Notes under the pieces: generated by a model
What the model was told of the DNA's origin: nothing
What the model saw: the letters and a program-made list of their open reading frames with translations, nothing else
Databases searched by the model: none
NCBI RefSeq assembly: GCF_030317205.1
Contig: NZ_JASZYB010000001.1
Coordinates: 2,666,001 to 2,730,000 of the forward strand
Reading direction: 5' to 3'
From: Variovorax sp. J2L1-78
GTDB taxonomy: Bacteria; Pseudomonadota; Gammaproteobacteria; Burkholderiales; Burkholderiaceae_C
DNA: 64,000 bases
Program-made: the position numbers and the translations under genes
Shown: piece by piece, positions 49,619 to 58,944 of the stretch
Layout of the letters: each line of letters starts with the position of its first letter
Numbering within the stretch: position 1 is the first letter of the stretch

Positions 49619-49644
49619 AAAAAAGCGCCTTGCGGCGCTTTTTT
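49619..49644. terminator. Bidirectional terminator between DUF2909 gene and ctaE
   Basis: AAAAAAGCGCC (49619-49629) pairs with GGCGCTTTTTT (49634-49644) around TTGC. The symmetric A and T runs allow termination from both sides, fitting the convergent genes that flank it. Confidence 0.88.
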
Positions 49645-49666
49645 TGGGTGCCGGTCGGTGCTTCGC

Positions 49667-50548
49667 TCAAAGCCAATAGACCAGGAAGTACAGGCCGAGC
49701 CACACCACGTCGACGAAGTGCCAGTACCAGGCCGCGCCCTCGAAGCCGAAGTGGCGCTCGGGCGTGAAGTGGCCCTTCTGCAGGCGCAGCGTGATGAACA
49801 GCAGCATCAGCATGCCGACGAACACGTGCAGGCCGTGGAAGCCGGTCAGCATGAAGAAGGTCGAGCCGTAGGCACCCGAGCTGAGCTTGAGGTTCAGCTC
49901 GGTGTAGAGGTGGTAGTACTCGTAGCCCTGCACGCTCAGGAAGACGATGCCCAGCAAGACGGTGAGCCACATGAAGCGGATGCACTGGGCCCGGTGGCCG
50001 GCACGCAGCGCGTGGTGGGCGATGGTCAGCGTCACGCCCGAGCTCAGCAGCAGGGCGGTGTTGATGGTCGGCAGCCAGAACGGGCCGACGGTCTGGAAGG
50101 GTTCGACGATGTCGGCCGGCGAACCGGTCACGCCGGCGGCGACGCTGGGCCACACGGCCTTGAAGTCGGGCCACAGCAGCGCGTTGTCGAGGCTGCCGAG
50201 CGCCGGCAGCGCGTGGGTGCGCGTCCACCACAGGGCCGTGAAGAAGGCGCCGAAGAACATCACCTCCGAGAAGATGAACCAGCTCATGCTCCAGCGGTAG
50301 GACAGGTCGATCTTGTGGCTGTACTGGCCGCTCTCGCTCTCGCCGATGGCCTCGCGGAACCACTGGAAGAGCACAGCCCACCACCACAGCAGGCCGAAGG
50401 CCAGCGAGTAGGCACCCCACTGGTGGTCGTTGATCCACTGACCCGCCCCCAGGATCACGAAGAACAAGCCGATGGCCGCCATGATCGGGTGGCGCGACGG
50501 CCCGGGCACGAAGTAGTAGGGCGTGGTGCCGTGGGTGGTTGAACTCAT
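49667..50548 (-). CDS. ctaE: Cytochrome c oxidase subunit III
   Basis: 293 residues with seven predicted helices. Landmarks are YYFVPGPSRHPIMAAIGLFFVILG at the start, RWSMSWFIFSEVMFFGAFFTALWWTR with the conserved glutamate, and FHGLHVFVGMLMLLFI near the end. It stabilises the aa3 complex and binds phospholipid. It follows the DUF2970 gene by 52 bases in the coxB-ctaD-ctaG-ctaE set. Confidence 0.96.
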   Translation of the reverse strand: MSSTTHGTTPYYFVPGPSRHPIMAAIGLFFVILGAGQWINDHQWGAYSLAFGLLWWWAVLFQWFREAIGESESGQYSHKIDLSYRWSMSWFIFSEVMFFGAFFTALWWTRTHALPALGSLDNALLWPDFKAVWPSVAAGVTGSPADIVEPFQTVGPFWLPTINTALLLSSGVTLTIAHHALRAGHRAQCIRFMWLTVLLGIVFLSVQGYEYYHLYTELNLKLSSGAYGSTFFMLTGFHGLHVFVGMLMLLFITLRLQKGHFTPERHFGFEGAAWYWHFVDVVWLGLYFLVYWL

Positions 50549-50600
50549 ATCAGCTCCTGCTTTTTCTCTTTTGTCGTTTCGTTGGGCAATGGCGTGGCGG

Positions 50601-50825
50601 TCAGGCGGCGACGACGTACTTCACCAGCAGGATCAGCGCGCCGACGAAGCAGGCCACCGCGACCAGGCCGACGATCACGATGTGCAGCGGTGTCAGCCTG
50701 GCGATGTCTTCCTGGTAGTCGCTGTTCTTGCGAACGCCGAAGAAGCCCCAGGCCACGGCCTTGAGGGTGCGCCACAGCGAGCCCTTGCGGGGCTCTTCGG
50801 GGGTGTCCGGCATCTCAGTGGCCAT
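50601..50825 (-). CDS. DUF2970 small membrane protein
   Basis: 74 residues from ATG 50825. MATEMPDTPEEPRKGSLWRTLKAVAWGFFGVRKN is followed by one membrane helix at the C-terminus (IVIVGLVAVACFVGALILLVKYVV). Members lie between ctaG and ctaE in beta- and gammaproteobacteria and are presumed to take part in oxidase assembly. It overlaps the ctaG stop by one base. Confidence 0.85.
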   Translation of the reverse strand: MATEMPDTPEEPRKGSLWRTLKAVAWGFFGVRKNSDYQEDIARLTPLHIVIVGLVAVACFVGALILLVKYVVAA

Positions 50826-51448
50826 CACGAACGCGGCTCCGCCACCAGCGGCGCGACCGACGCCGTCGGTGCCGCCGGCGTCTTGCCACCCACCTCGAAG
50901 AAGGTGTACGACAGCGTGATGGTCTTCACGTCCTTGGAAATCTTGGGGTCGATCACGAAGGCGACCGGCCATTGCTTCTTCTCGCCCGCATCCAGGGTGT
51001 ACTGGTTGAAGCAGAAGCATTCGAGCTTGTTGAAGTAGGGCGCCGCCTGCTGCGGCGCGTAGCTCGGGATGGCCTGCGCGGCCATCCGGCGGTTCTGCAC
51101 GTTCTGGAATTCGTACATCACCGTGTTCAGTTGACCGGGGTGCACCTGCATCGAACGCTGTGCGGGCTTGAAGTCCCACAGGCCGCGCACGTTGGCGTCG
51201 AACTCGACCGTGATGGTGCGACTGATGTCGACCTGGGTGTTGTCGGGCACGCGCACGTTCTTGCCGCCCGACGCGCCGCCCGGCACCTCGAGCTCGGACA
51301 GCGCGAGGATGTTGATGCCCGTCATCTCGCAGATGGCGCGGTACAGCGGCACCAGCGCATAGCCGAACGCGAACATGCCCGCGGCCACCACGGCCAGCTT
51401 GCCGACCATGCGGACGTTCTCGCGGCGGATGCGTTGGCCGATGCCCAT
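50825..51448 (-). CDS. ctaG: Cytochrome c oxidase assembly protein CtaG/Cox11
   Basis: Delivers copper to the CuB site of subunit I. From ATG 51448 it has 207 residues; a GTG three codons upstream is open but leaves no room after the small upstream gene. One N-terminal membrane helix (about 14-34: VGKLAVVAAGMFAFGYALVPL) is followed by a beta-sandwich with the copper motif ECFCFNQYTL and a conserved FFIDP-like segment (FVIDPKI). It is separated from the stop of the 36-residue gene by a single base. Confidence 0.95.
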   Translation of the reverse strand: MGIGQRIRRENVRMVGKLAVVAAGMFAFGYALVPLYRAICEMTGINILALSELEVPGGASGGKNVRVPDNTQVDISRTITVEFDANVRGLWDFKPAQRSMQVHPGQLNTVMYEFQNVQNRRMAAQAIPSYAPQQAAPYFNKLECFCFNQYTLDAGEKKQWPVAFVIDPKISKDVKTITLSYTFFEVGGKTPAAPTASVAPLVAEPRS

Positions 51449-51449
51449 G

Positions 51450-51560
51450 CTAGACACCGATCCACGCCATGCGGACGAAGAATCCGATGAAGAACAGCAC
51501 CGCGATGGAAGCCAGCGTGAGCCCCATGCGTCGGTTGTTCTTCTTCTGTTCCGGTGTCAT
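51450..51560 (-). CDS. Cytochrome oxidase small assembly protein (36 residues)
   Basis: A short frame on the minus strand, ATG 51560 to TAG 51450. It encodes a 36-residue protein starting MTPEQKKNNRRMG, with one membrane helix (about 14-31, including ASIAVLFFIGFF). Such tiny proteins between ctaD and ctaG are recognised in betaproteobacteria. It is too short for most ORF cut-offs. It precedes ctaG by one base, which supports coupled translation. Confidence 0.8.
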   Translation of the reverse strand: MTPEQKKNNRRMGLTLASIAVLFFIGFFVRMAWIGV

Positions 51561-51582
51561 CGCAGCTCCAGCATTCGGCCGA

Positions 51583-53214
51583 TCAGCCGATCACCTTGGT
51601 GGCGGTCGGGTCCAGGCGCGGCGGCGTCTCGAAGGTGTGGAAAGGCGCCGGCGACGGCACTTCCCATTCGAGGCCTTCGGCCGCTTCCCACGGCTTGGCC
51701 GAGGCGGGCGCGCCCTGGCCGCGCATCGCGGGCAGCACGATGAAGAAGAAGAAATAGACCTGGGCCAGACCGAAGCCGAAGGCGCCGACCGAGGCCACCG
51801 CATTGAAGTCGGCGAACTGCATCGGGTAATCGGCGTAGCGGCGCGGCATGCCGGCCAGCCCCAGGAAGTGCATCGGGAAGAAGGTGATGTTGAAGGAGAT
51901 CAGCGACCACCAGAAATGGATCTTGCCGCGCGTCTCGTTGTACATCACGCCGGTCCACTTCGGGCACCAGTAGTAGAAGCCGGCGAACATCGCGTAGAGC
52001 GAGCCGGCCACCAGCACGTAGTGGAAGTGGGCCACCACGTAGTAGGTGTCCTGCAGCTGGATGTCGATCGGTGCCACGGCCAGGATCAGGCCGGTGAAGC
52101 CGCCCATGGTGAACACGAAGATGAAGCCGACAGCGAACAGCATCGGCGTCTCGAAGGTCATCGAGCCCTGCCACATCGTGGCGACCCAGTTGAAGATCTT
52201 CACGGCCGTGGGCACGGCGATGAGCATCGTGGCGTACATGAAGAACAACTGTCCGGTCACCGGCATGCCGGTGGTGAACATGTGGTGTGCCCAGACGATG
52301 AAGCTCAGGATGGCGATCGACGAGGTGGCGTACACCATCGAGGCATAGCCGAAGAGCTTCTTGCGGGCGAAGGCCGGCACGATCTGGCTGATGATGCCGA
52401 AGGCCGGCAAGATCATGATGTAGACCTCGGGGTGGCCGAAGAACCAGAAGATGTGCTGGTACATCACCGGGTCGCCGCCGCCGGCGGGGTTGAAGAAGCT
52501 GGTGCCGAAGTGGCGGTCGGTCAGCGTCATGGTGATGGCGCCGGCGAGCACCGGCATCACGGCGATCAGCAGGTAGGCGGTGATGAGCCAGGTCCAGCAG
52601 AACATCGGCATCTTCATCAGCGTCATGCCGGGGGCGCGCATGTTGAGGATGGTCACGATGATGTTGATCGAGCCCATGATCGAGCTGGCACCCAGGATGT
52701 GCATCGCGAAGATGCCGGCGTCCATCGACGGGCCCATCTGCAGGGTCAGCGGTGCGTAGAGCGTCCAGCCGGCCGCCGGTGCGCCGCCGGGCATGAAGAA
52801 GGACGCGACCAGCATGATGGCCGCGGGGATCATCAGCCAGAAGCTGAAGTTGTTCATCCGTGCGAAGGCCATGTCGGACGCACCGATCTGCAGCGGGATC
52901 ATCCAGTTCGCGAAGCCCACGAAGGCCGGCATGATCGCGCCGAACACCATGATCAGGCCGTGCATGGTGGTGAACTGGTTGAAGAGCTCGGGGTTCACCA
53001 ATTGCAGGCCGGGCTGGAACAGCTCGGCGCGGATCAGCAGCGCGAGCACCCCGCCCACCATCAGCATGGTGAACGAGAACAGCAGGTACAGCGTGCCGAT
53101 GTCTTTGTGGTTCGTCGCGAAGAGCCAGCGGCGCCAGCCGGTGGGCGCGCCGTGATGGTCGTCGTGCGCGTGGTCGCCGGAGGCGTGACCGTGGGGGTCG
53201 AGGACTGCACTCAT
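51583..53214 (-). CDS. ctaD: Cytochrome c oxidase subunit I
   Basis: 543 residues and 12 helices carrying heme a, heme a3 and CuB. His85 ([10 protein letters not shown]) is a heme a ligand. [14 protein letters not shown] shows the His-Tyr crosslink and the D-channel-end glutamate of the A1-type aa3 oxidases. WAHHMFTTG gives the other CuB histidines, and [10 protein letters not shown] the heme ligands. The start follows coxB by 46 bases. Confidence 0.97.
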   Translation of the reverse strand: MSAVLDPHGHASGDHAHDDHHGAPTGWRRWLFATNHKDIGTLYLLFSFTMLMVGGVLALLIRAELFQPGLQLVNPELFNQFTTMHGLIMVFGAIMPAFVGFANWMIPLQIGASDMAFARMNNFSFWLMIPAAIMLVASFFMPGGAPAAGWTLYAPLTLQMGPSMDAGIFAMHILGASSIMGSINIIVTILNMRAPGMTLMKMPMFCWTWLITAYLLIAVMPVLAGAITMTLTDRHFGTSFFNPAGGGDPVMYQHIFWFFGHPEVYIMILPAFGIISQIVPAFARKKLFGYASMVYATSSIAILSFIVWAHHMFTTGMPVTGQLFFMYATMLIAVPTAVKIFNWVATMWQGSMTFETPMLFAVGFIFVFTMGGFTGLILAVAPIDIQLQDTYYVVAHFHYVLVAGSLYAMFAGFYYWCPKWTGVMYNETRGKIHFWWSLISFNITFFPMHFLGLAGMPRRYADYPMQFADFNAVASVGAFGFGLAQVYFFFFIVLPAMRGQGAPASAKPWEAAEGLEWEVPSPAPFHTFETPPRLDPTATKVIG

Positions 53215-53260
53215 GTCGATGTTCCTTGCAATTGCTTCGTCGCGGGGCCTGCGGCCTCTT

Positions 53261-54442
53261 TTACAGCTTGGCCCGTTCGGCCTTGACCTCGGCCGGCTGC
53301 ACCAGCTGGCCGGTCTTGTTCGACCAGCTGTTCTTGGTGAAGCTGGCCACGGCGGCGAGGTCGGTGTCGCTCAGTTGTTTCCAGGAGGGCATCGCACCGT
53401 TGTTCTGGCCCTTGAGGAGCACGTCGATCTGGATCGTGTGGTCCGCGTCGAGCACCTTGGCCGAGCCGTCGAGCGGCTTGATCGGGCCGGCACCCTTGCC
53501 GTTGGCCTGGTGGCAGGCGGCGCAGTTGGCCGCATAGACCTTCTCGCCACGGGCCATGATCTCGGGCAGCGCCCAGACCTTGTTCGGATCGTCCTGCTTG
53601 GCGGCGGCTTCCTTGCGCTTGGTGTCGACCCAGGCCGTGTAGTCGGCGGCCGAGACCACCTTCACGTGGATCGGCATGTAGGCGTGTTCCTTGCCGCACA
53701 GTTCCTGGCACTGGCCGTAGTAGTCGCCGACCTTCTCGGCGCGGAACCAGGTGTCGCGCACGAAGCCGGGTATCGCGTCCTGCTTGATGCCGAACTGCGG
53801 CACGGCGAAGGCGTGGATCACGTCGTTGGCCGTCGTGATGACGCGGATCTTCTTGTCGACCGGCACCACGAGCGGGTTGTCGACCTTGAAGAGGTAGTCC
53901 ACGGGAATCTCGCCCTTGGCACCCGCGTCGGACATGGCCCGGTGGGAGCTGTCGAGCGTCGAGATGAAGCCCAGGCCCTCGCCCTCGCCCTTGATGTAGT
54001 CGTAGCCCCACTTCCACTGGTAACCCGTGGCCTTGACGGTGAGGTCGGCGTTGGTGGTGTCCTTCTGGGCGACCAGCACCTTGGTGGCCGGCAGCGCCAT
54101 CAGGATGACGATGAGGAAGGGCACGATGGTCCAGATGACCTCGACCACCACCGATTCATGGAAGTTGGCCGCCTTGTGGCCCACCGACTTACGGTGCTTC
54201 CAGATCGAATAGAACATGACCGCGAACACGGCGATGAAGATCACGGTGCACAGGATCATCATGACCGTGTGCAGGAAGTGCTGCTCCTGGGCGATCTTGG
54301 TCACGCCGACCGGCATGTTGAGTTGACGCACCGTCGGACCACCCGGCAGATCCTGAACGGCATGGGCCATGCCGTTGAAGGCTGTGCCGGCTGCCAGCAA
54401 CACCTGTGCGGGCTTGAACTTCGTGCGCCAATTGCTCTTCAT
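53261..54442 (-). CDS. coxB: Cytochrome c oxidase subunit II with C-terminal cytochrome c domain
   Basis: 393 residues from ATG 54442. A signal peptide is followed by two membrane helices (about 57-79 and 100-122) and a CuA cupredoxin domain with His210, Cys245, Glu247, Cys249, His253 and Met256 ([12 protein letters not shown]). A fused monohaem cytochrome c domain has CAACH (307-311) and axial Met351 (GAMPSW). This is the caa3 type of subunit II. It opens the cluster coxB-ctaD-small-ctaG-DUF2970-ctaE. Confidence 0.96.
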   Translation of the reverse strand: MKSNWRTKFKPAQVLLAAGTAFNGMAHAVQDLPGGPTVRQLNMPVGVTKIAQEQHFLHTVMMILCTVIFIAVFAVMFYSIWKHRKSVGHKAANFHESVVVEVIWTIVPFLIVILMALPATKVLVAQKDTTNADLTVKATGYQWKWGYDYIKGEGEGLGFISTLDSSHRAMSDAGAKGEIPVDYLFKVDNPLVVPVDKKIRVITTANDVIHAFAVPQFGIKQDAIPGFVRDTWFRAEKVGDYYGQCQELCGKEHAYMPIHVKVVSAADYTAWVDTKRKEAAAKQDDPNKVWALPEIMARGEKVYAANCAACHQANGKGAGPIKPLDGSAKVLDADHTIQIDVLLKGQNNGAMPSWKQLSDTDLAAVASFTKNSWSNKTGQLVQPAEVKAERAKL

Positions 54443-54503
54443 CGTGTTTACTTTTTCATGTGTCCGTTGAACCCAGCGGTCTGCCTCGCCGGCCGCGTGC
54501 CGC

Positions 54504-54980
54504 TCAGGCGCCACGCAGTGCCATCCGAATCTCGCGTGCCAGCGCCGCCCGCAATTCCGGGCGTACATAGCGCCCCACCTTGACCGACCGACCCTGTCCT
54601 GACACCTCGATCAGCGACCGGTCGCTGGCCTGAGGTTCGATCCGCACCTGGTGCGGCAAAAATTCCGTGCGCTCGTAGTGCCCGCCGTTTTCCAGTTCGA
54701 CCACCAGCCGCCCACCCTGCAACGCGATCCGCTCTCCGTCGGTCGCATGCCGGGCGTACAGCACGAAGGCGAAGCCGACCGCCACGAGCTCGATCCAGGC
54801 GAACGGCAGCACCATCGGTGCGCCATGCAGCCAGAACACCGTGCCGACGCCGAGCGATACCACGCACAGCGACGCGTAGAGCCACCCCAACTGGCTCGGC
54901 GTGACCGAACAGTTGCGCTTCAGGAACCAGTGGATGCTCTGGCCTGAGACGGTGGCAAAACGAAACACGAAATTCGACAC
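54504..54980 (-). CDS. DUF2244 membrane protein
   Basis: 158 residues. MSNFVFRFATVSGQSIHWFLKRNCSVTPSQL is followed by two membrane helices (about 31-53 and 58-77). A basic cytoplasmic domain follows with YERTEFLPHQVRIEP and VKVGRYVRPELRAALAREIRMAL. DUF2244 genes recur next to cytochrome oxidase genes in proteobacteria. No activity is known. It lies 61 bases upstream of coxB on the same strand. Confidence 0.85.
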   Translation of the reverse strand: MSNFVFRFATVSGQSIHWFLKRNCSVTPSQLGWLYASLCVVSLGVGTVFWLHGAPMVLPFAWIELVAVGFAFVLYARHATDGERIALQGGRLVVELENGGHYERTEFLPHQVRIEPQASDRSLIEVSGQGRSVKVGRYVRPELRAALAREIRMALRGA

Positions 54981-55119
54981 GGACGAGTTCGGCAGATCGG
55001 TTCATCGACACACGCCGAGCCCGATTTACCAGGGTTCGACAGGTGCCGATCGCGGGAAAAGCCCCGGGAGTTCACGCAGCGGCGGATTGTAGCGGTTCGG
55101 TTGCAGGCATTGACCTGGG

Positions 55120-56034
55120 TCAAGGTCGCCCACGTTGCAGCATCTCGCGCATCTGACGCAACGAAACCGCGCTTTCGCCGGACAGCGCAACGCGCGGCGG
55201 CGGCTTGAAGGCATGGCCGTAGATGATCTCGAAGGTCATCGAGATCCGGGGTGGGCTGCCGGGTTCGGACGGCGTGGCCGAGGCCGCCAGTGCGGCGCGC
55301 AGTTCGCCCTGCCAGTGCCGCCCCCGCAGGCCGGGGAAGCGCCCGGGGTGCAGGTTGCGCCCGAGGTCGCGCAGCTCGGCCAGTGCGGCCTCGGGCGTGG
55401 CCCAGGTCAGCACGATGCGCTCCATGTCCATGATCGGCTCGGCGAAGCCGGCACCCACCAGCATGTCGCCCCAGTCGTGCATGTCGGTGAACTGGTGGCA
55501 GGCCGGCGGCCAGCCCAAGCGCGCGTACAGCGCCCGCAGTTCGGCGAGGGTGTCCGGCCCGAGGCAGGAGAACATCAGGAAGCCATCGGTGGCCAGGTGC
55601 CGGTGCCAGGTCGCGATCAGTGTCTGCGGATCCGCCGCCATGTGCAGGGCCATGTTGGCCCAGAGCATGTCAACGCCCTCTTCCGGCGGTGCATCGAAGC
55701 GCGCCCGAGCCCCCTGCCAGCGCCGCGCGCTCCACCAGGGCGCGCCCAGTGCCTCGGCCGTGGGCGCCGCCAGTGCATCGGACGGCTCGATCACATAGGG
55801 CACGGCCTGGCCGTAGCGCCGCGCTACCAGCGCATGCGCCTCGCGCCCGCCGCGCAAGGGCGACCAGTCGGCCCAGCGCTTGGGCCGGGCGGTGATCCAT
55901 TGCAGCCGGTCTTCCATGCGGCGCCCGACTTCCTCGTGCAGCCAGGGCGAAGCGGCGCCCGGTGGCAGGCCGGCCCAGCGCGCGGCGGCCGGAGGATCGA
56001 TGGTCGGCGGGCGCTGAACGGGATCGTTGGACAT
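55120..56034 (-). CDS. BioC-like SAM-dependent methyltransferase
   Basis: 304 residues from ATG 56034. It resembles malonyl-ACP O-methyltransferase (BioC) in order: PWLHEEVGRRMEDRLQWI, ADWSPLRGG where the SAM glycine motif would be, DMLWANMALHMAADPQTLIATWHRHLATDGFLMFSCLGPDTLAELR and FTDMHDWGDMLVGAGFAEPIMD. The glycine-rich SAM motif is degenerate and the rest of the biotin pathway is absent here, so the activity is uncertain. It is divergent from comF with a 23-base gap. Confidence 0.75.
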   Translation of the reverse strand: MSNDPVQRPPTIDPPAAARWAGLPPGAASPWLHEEVGRRMEDRLQWITARPKRWADWSPLRGGREAHALVARRYGQAVPYVIEPSDALAAPTAEALGAPWWSARRWQGARARFDAPPEEGVDMLWANMALHMAADPQTLIATWHRHLATDGFLMFSCLGPDTLAELRALYARLGWPPACHQFTDMHDWGDMLVGAGFAEPIMDMERIVLTWATPEAALAELRDLGRNLHPGRFPGLRGRHWQGELRAALAASATPSEPGSPPRISMTFEIIYGHAFKPPPRVALSGESAVSLRQMREMLQRGRP

Positions 56035-56057
56035 GGAGAAGCTCAGTATATTGAGCC

Positions 56058-56816
56058 ATGCGCTTCGGCTCGGCTGCACGGCCTTTACCGTCCTTTCTTC
56101 CGTCCCTTTTCTCGTCGCTCCTCGACCGCCTGCCGAGCCAGTGCGCGGTCTGCCGCGCCTGGCCCTCGCAACCGGTGTGCGACGCCTGCGTGGCGCGCTT
56201 CGCCCCGCCGACACCACGCTGCACGACCTGTGCCCTGCCCGTGCCGGCCGGCGTGGCGCGCTGCGGCGAATGCGTGCGCCACCCGCCGCCGCTGGACGCC
56301 TGCCTGGCCGCCTGCACCTATGCCTGGCCCTGGCCCGGCCCGATCGGCGAGTTCAAGTTCCAGGGCCACGCCGGCTGGGCCGCGCCCTTCGCGATGCTGA
56401 TGCGCAGCATGCCGTGGGCCGAGCCCGCGGTGGAGCAGGCCGACCTCGTGCTGCCGATGCCGCTGTCGACCGCGCGGCTGCGCCAGCGCGGCTTCAACCA
56501 GGCGCTCGAACTGGCGCGCCGGCTGGCGCCCGGCAAGACCGAGGCGGCGCTGCTGCTGCGCACGCGCGACACGCCAGCCCAGAGCGGTCTCGGGCGCGCC
56601 GAGCGGCTGCGCAACCTGCGCGGCGCCTTCGCCCTCGAGCCGCTGCGCGCGGCGGCAGTGCGCGGCCGCCATGTCCTGCTGGTCGACGACGTGATGACCA
56701 GCGGCGCGTCGGCCTTCACGGCCGCCCAGGTGCTCAAGACGGCCGGCGCGGCGCACGTCACCGCGCTGGTGCTGGCCCGCACCGATCCGCCGGGCGAACG
56801 GCACGAGGGACATTAG
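56058..56816 (+). CDS. comF: ComF/GntX-family phosphoribosyltransferase-like protein
   Basis: 252 residues. An N-terminal zinc-finger-like region has two CxxC pairs (CAVC-x8-CDAC, CTTC-x9-CGEC). The PRTase loop is VLLVDDVMTSGASA and the MPLSTARLRQRGFNQALELARRLA stretch is typical. It is associated with DNA uptake and, in E. coli, with use of DNA as a nutrient. Its stop is 13 bases from trmL. Confidence 0.9.
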   Translation: MRFGSAARPLPSFLPSLFSSLLDRLPSQCAVCRAWPSQPVCDACVARFAPPTPRCTTCALPVPAGVARCGECVRHPPPLDACLAACTYAWPWPGPIGEFKFQGHAGWAAPFAMLMRSMPWAEPAVEQADLVLPMPLSTARLRQRGFNQALELARRLAPGKTEAALLLRTRDTPAQSGLGRAERLRNLRGAFALEPLRAAAVRGRHVLLVDDVMTSGASAFTAAQVLKTAGAAHVTALVLARTDPPGERHEGH

Positions 56817-56829
56817 GGACAATCGGCCG

Positions 56830-57291
56830 ATGTTCCACATCGTCCTGGTCGAGCCCGAGATTCCTCCCAACACCGGCAACGTGATCCGCCTGGCGGCCAA
56901 CACCGGCTGCACGCTGCATCTGGTCGAGCCGCTGGGTTTCTCGATGGACGACAAGCTGCTGCGCCGTGCCGGCCTCGACTACCACGAGTACGCCGAGGTG
57001 CGGCGCCACGCCAGCTGGGCCGCATTGCTCGAGACCGAAGCGCCGGCAGCCGATCGGATGTTCGCCCTCACGACGCGCGGCAGCCGCCCGGTACACGACG
57101 TGGCCTTCGCGGCGGGCGACTGGCTGGTCTTCGGTTCGGAAACCCGCGGCCTCGCGCCCGAGCTGCGCGAGCGCTTCGACCCGCTGCAGCGCCTGCGACT
57201 GCCGATGCGCGACGGCCAGCGCAGCCTCAATTTGTCGAACGCCGTCGCGGTGACGGTGTTCGAGGCCTGGCGCCAGAACGGCTTCGCCTAG
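56830..57291 (+). CDS. trmL: tRNA (cytidine/uridine-34 2'-O)-methyltransferase TrmL
   Basis: 153 residues. It methylates the wobble ribose of tRNA-Leu isoacceptors. Knotted SPOUT signature: MFHIVLVEPEIPPNTGNVIRLAANTGCTLHLVEPLGFSM-type start, then FGSETRGL and RSLNLSNAVAVTVFEAWRQ. The TAG stop (57289-57291) uses TA plus the first G of the adjacent MITE-like element. Confidence 0.95.
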   Translation: MFHIVLVEPEIPPNTGNVIRLAANTGCTLHLVEPLGFSMDDKLLRRAGLDYHEYAEVRRHASWAALLETEAPAADRMFALTTRGSRPVHDVAFAAGDWLVFGSETRGLAPELRERFDPLQRLRLPMRDGQRSLNLSNAVAVTVFEAWRQNGFA

Positions 57292-57558
57292 GGCCTGTTA
57301 ACGCTATTTCCGGAGTTGCGAAGGCATGCCCAGGCGGGCCAATCAAGGCGCGTGACGCCGCATGTGCGTCGGCACATGCAAGGAGCGCAACGCCGAGTGG
57401 CCGGCCTGGGCATGCCTTCCCTTCGGGTTGCCCGGCCCAGGGGCCGTCTACGGCGTTGCCCGCGCTTGCAAGGCTTCAGCCTTGCTGCGCCCGGGCGCCT
57501 TGCATCCAGCTCCTGGGCCGGGCAACGCAATCTCCGGGAATAGCGTTAACAGGCCCTA
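57289..57558. mobile_element. MITE-like element with 25-bp terminal inverted repeats
   Basis: Left end GGGCCTGTTAACGCTATT... at 57291 and right end (57532-57556) are inverted repeats of 25 bp with one mismatch. Only TA (or CTAG) flanks both sides: CTAG at 57288-57291 and 57556-57559. This fits TA-target (IS630/Tc1-type) or CTAG/TA-target (IS5-type) transposition. Inside are a 13-bp inverted repeat (GGCATGCCCAGGC) and a 15-bp perfect one (GTTGCCCGGCCCAGG with CCTGGGCCGGGCAAC). No transposase is encoded, so it would move only in trans. The sequence is non-coding. Confidence 0.85.
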
Positions 57559-58014
57559 GCGGTAGCGCCGCACCACCGATTCGGCCACGCAGGCCGGCTT
57601 GGCCGCGCCCTCGAGCTCGATCGTGGTTTCCCAGACCATCTGCAGGCCGTCGCCGTCGATCGGCTCCGCCGACAGCAGCTTCATGCGCCCGCGCAGTCGG
57701 CTGCCCACCGGCACCGGCGCCATGAAGCGCACCCGGTTCAGTCCGTAGTTCACGCCCATGCGCGACTCGACCACCTCGAACGCGTTCTCGTAGAACTTCG
57801 GCAGCAGCGACAGCGTGAGAAAGCCGTGCGCGATCGGCGCGCCGAAGGGGCCGGCCTTGGCACGCGCCACGTCGACGTGGATCCACTGGTGGTCGCCCGT
57901 GGCATCGGCGAACTGGTTCACCTGGGCCTGGGTGATCTCGATCCAGTCGCTGACCGCCACTTCCTGGCCGACACAGGCGGCCAGATCCTGAAGGGTCTGG
58001 AAGGTCTTTTTCAT
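57556..58014 (-). CDS. MaoC-family (R)-specific enoyl-CoA hydratase-like protein
   Basis: 152 residues, hot-dog fold. The hydratase motif is ATGDHQWIHVD with Asp41 and His46, then GPFGAPIAHGFLTLSLLP. It hydrates enoyl-CoA or acts as a dehydratase. It is cotranscribed with the LysR gene 12 bases upstream. The TAG stop consists of TA plus the last C of the MITE-like element, read on the minus strand. Confidence 0.9.
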   Translation of the reverse strand: MKKTFQTLQDLAACVGQEVAVSDWIEITQAQVNQFADATGDHQWIHVDVARAKAGPFGAPIAHGFLTLSLLPKFYENAFEVVESRMGVNYGLNRVRFMAPVPVGSRLRGRMKLLSAEPIDGDGLQMVWETTIELEGAAKPACVAESVVRRYR

Positions 58015-58026
58015 GTCGCCAAGACC

Positions 58027-58944
58027 TTAGCACCGAATGCGGCCGACATGCACCGAGGCTCTCACGAGTTCCAGGAACTGCGCCAGGATGGGTGAGGGGT
58101 CGCCGGCCGCATAGACCACGGCGATCCCGCTGGTCAGCGGCCCTGCCTCTTCCTTGAGCGGTCGGAAGACAACCCCTTTGCGTTTGACGTTCTGCAGCGA
58201 GGCAGAGATGAACGCGATGCCTCGCCCCTCGGCGATGAGGCCCAGCAGGATGTGGTGGTCGTCGGGTTCCGGAATCGTGCGGGGCTTGAAATCGATCCGT
58301 TCGAAGAACGCCTGGCAGTGGTCGTAGAAGCCCGGATTCAGCCGACGCTCGAACCGGAAGATCGACTCCCCGCGAAGGTCGTCGAACCCGAGCCGGCGCT
58401 TGTGCGCCAGGGGGTGGCTGGCGGGCAGCGCGACGATGACCGGCTCCTCGCGCAGTGTCTCGACCTCGAGACCTCGGGTCTCGGTGTGCAAGCCGATGAA
58501 GGCCACGTCCATCGCGCCGTTCTTGATGTCTCGCACGAGGCGGATGGAGTGTCTGCCCTGGGTGACGATCCGCCAGCTCGGAAAGCCCTGCTGCAAGGGC
58601 CCGGTCACATCGGGAATGGCGCTTCGATCGAACACCGTCGTGTAGCCCACGACGAACTGGCCACGCTCGGCACCTTGCGCCGCCTTCGCGACCGCCACGG
58701 CCTTGCGCGCCTGCGCCAGCGTCCGCCTGACTTCAGGCAGAAATGCGACCCCTGCCTTCGTCAGCGTCACGCCGGTCTGGGTCCGCACGAACAGCTCGAC
58801 GCCGAGCTGCTCCTCCAACTGACGAATCTGCCGGCTCAACGGTGGTTGAGAGATGTGCAAGCGCGCCGCGGCCCGCCCAACGTTGAGCTCCTCGCTGACC
58901 GCCAGGAAGTACCGGAACTGTCGCAGGTCGATCGATCCATTCAT
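58027..58944 (-). CDS. LysR-family transcriptional regulator
   Basis: 305 residues. The winged helix occupies about 5-64 (IDLRQFRYFLAVSEELNVGRAAARLHISQPPLSRQIRQLEEQLG), typical of the aromatic/chlorocatechol-type LTTRs. The effector domain starts at about 90. It is divergent from the CMD/NHL pair and upstream of the MaoC hydratase on its own strand. An ATACC-N5-GGTAT dyad overlaps its own start codon, suggesting autorepression. Confidence 0.93.
   Translation of the reverse strand: MNGSIDLRQFRYFLAVSEELNVGRAAARLHISQPPLSRQIRQLEEQLGVELFVRTQTGVTLTKAGVAFLPEVRRTLAQARKAVAVAKAAQGAERGQFVVGYTTVFDRSAIPDVTGPLQQGFPSWRIVTQGRHSIRLVRDIKNGAMDVAFIGLHTETRGLEVETLREEPVIVALPASHPLAHKRRLGFDDLRGESIFRFERRLNPGFYDHCQAFFERIDFKPRTIPEPDDHHILLGLIAEGRGIAFISASLQNVKRKGVVFRPLKEEAGPLTSGIAVVYAAGDPSPILAQFLELVRASVHVGRIRC

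Noticed and set aside
57316..57559. Short ORFs inside the MITE-like element (65-89 residues)
   Set aside because: No similarity to a transposase and no ribosome-binding site; they follow from GC-rich inverted repeats.
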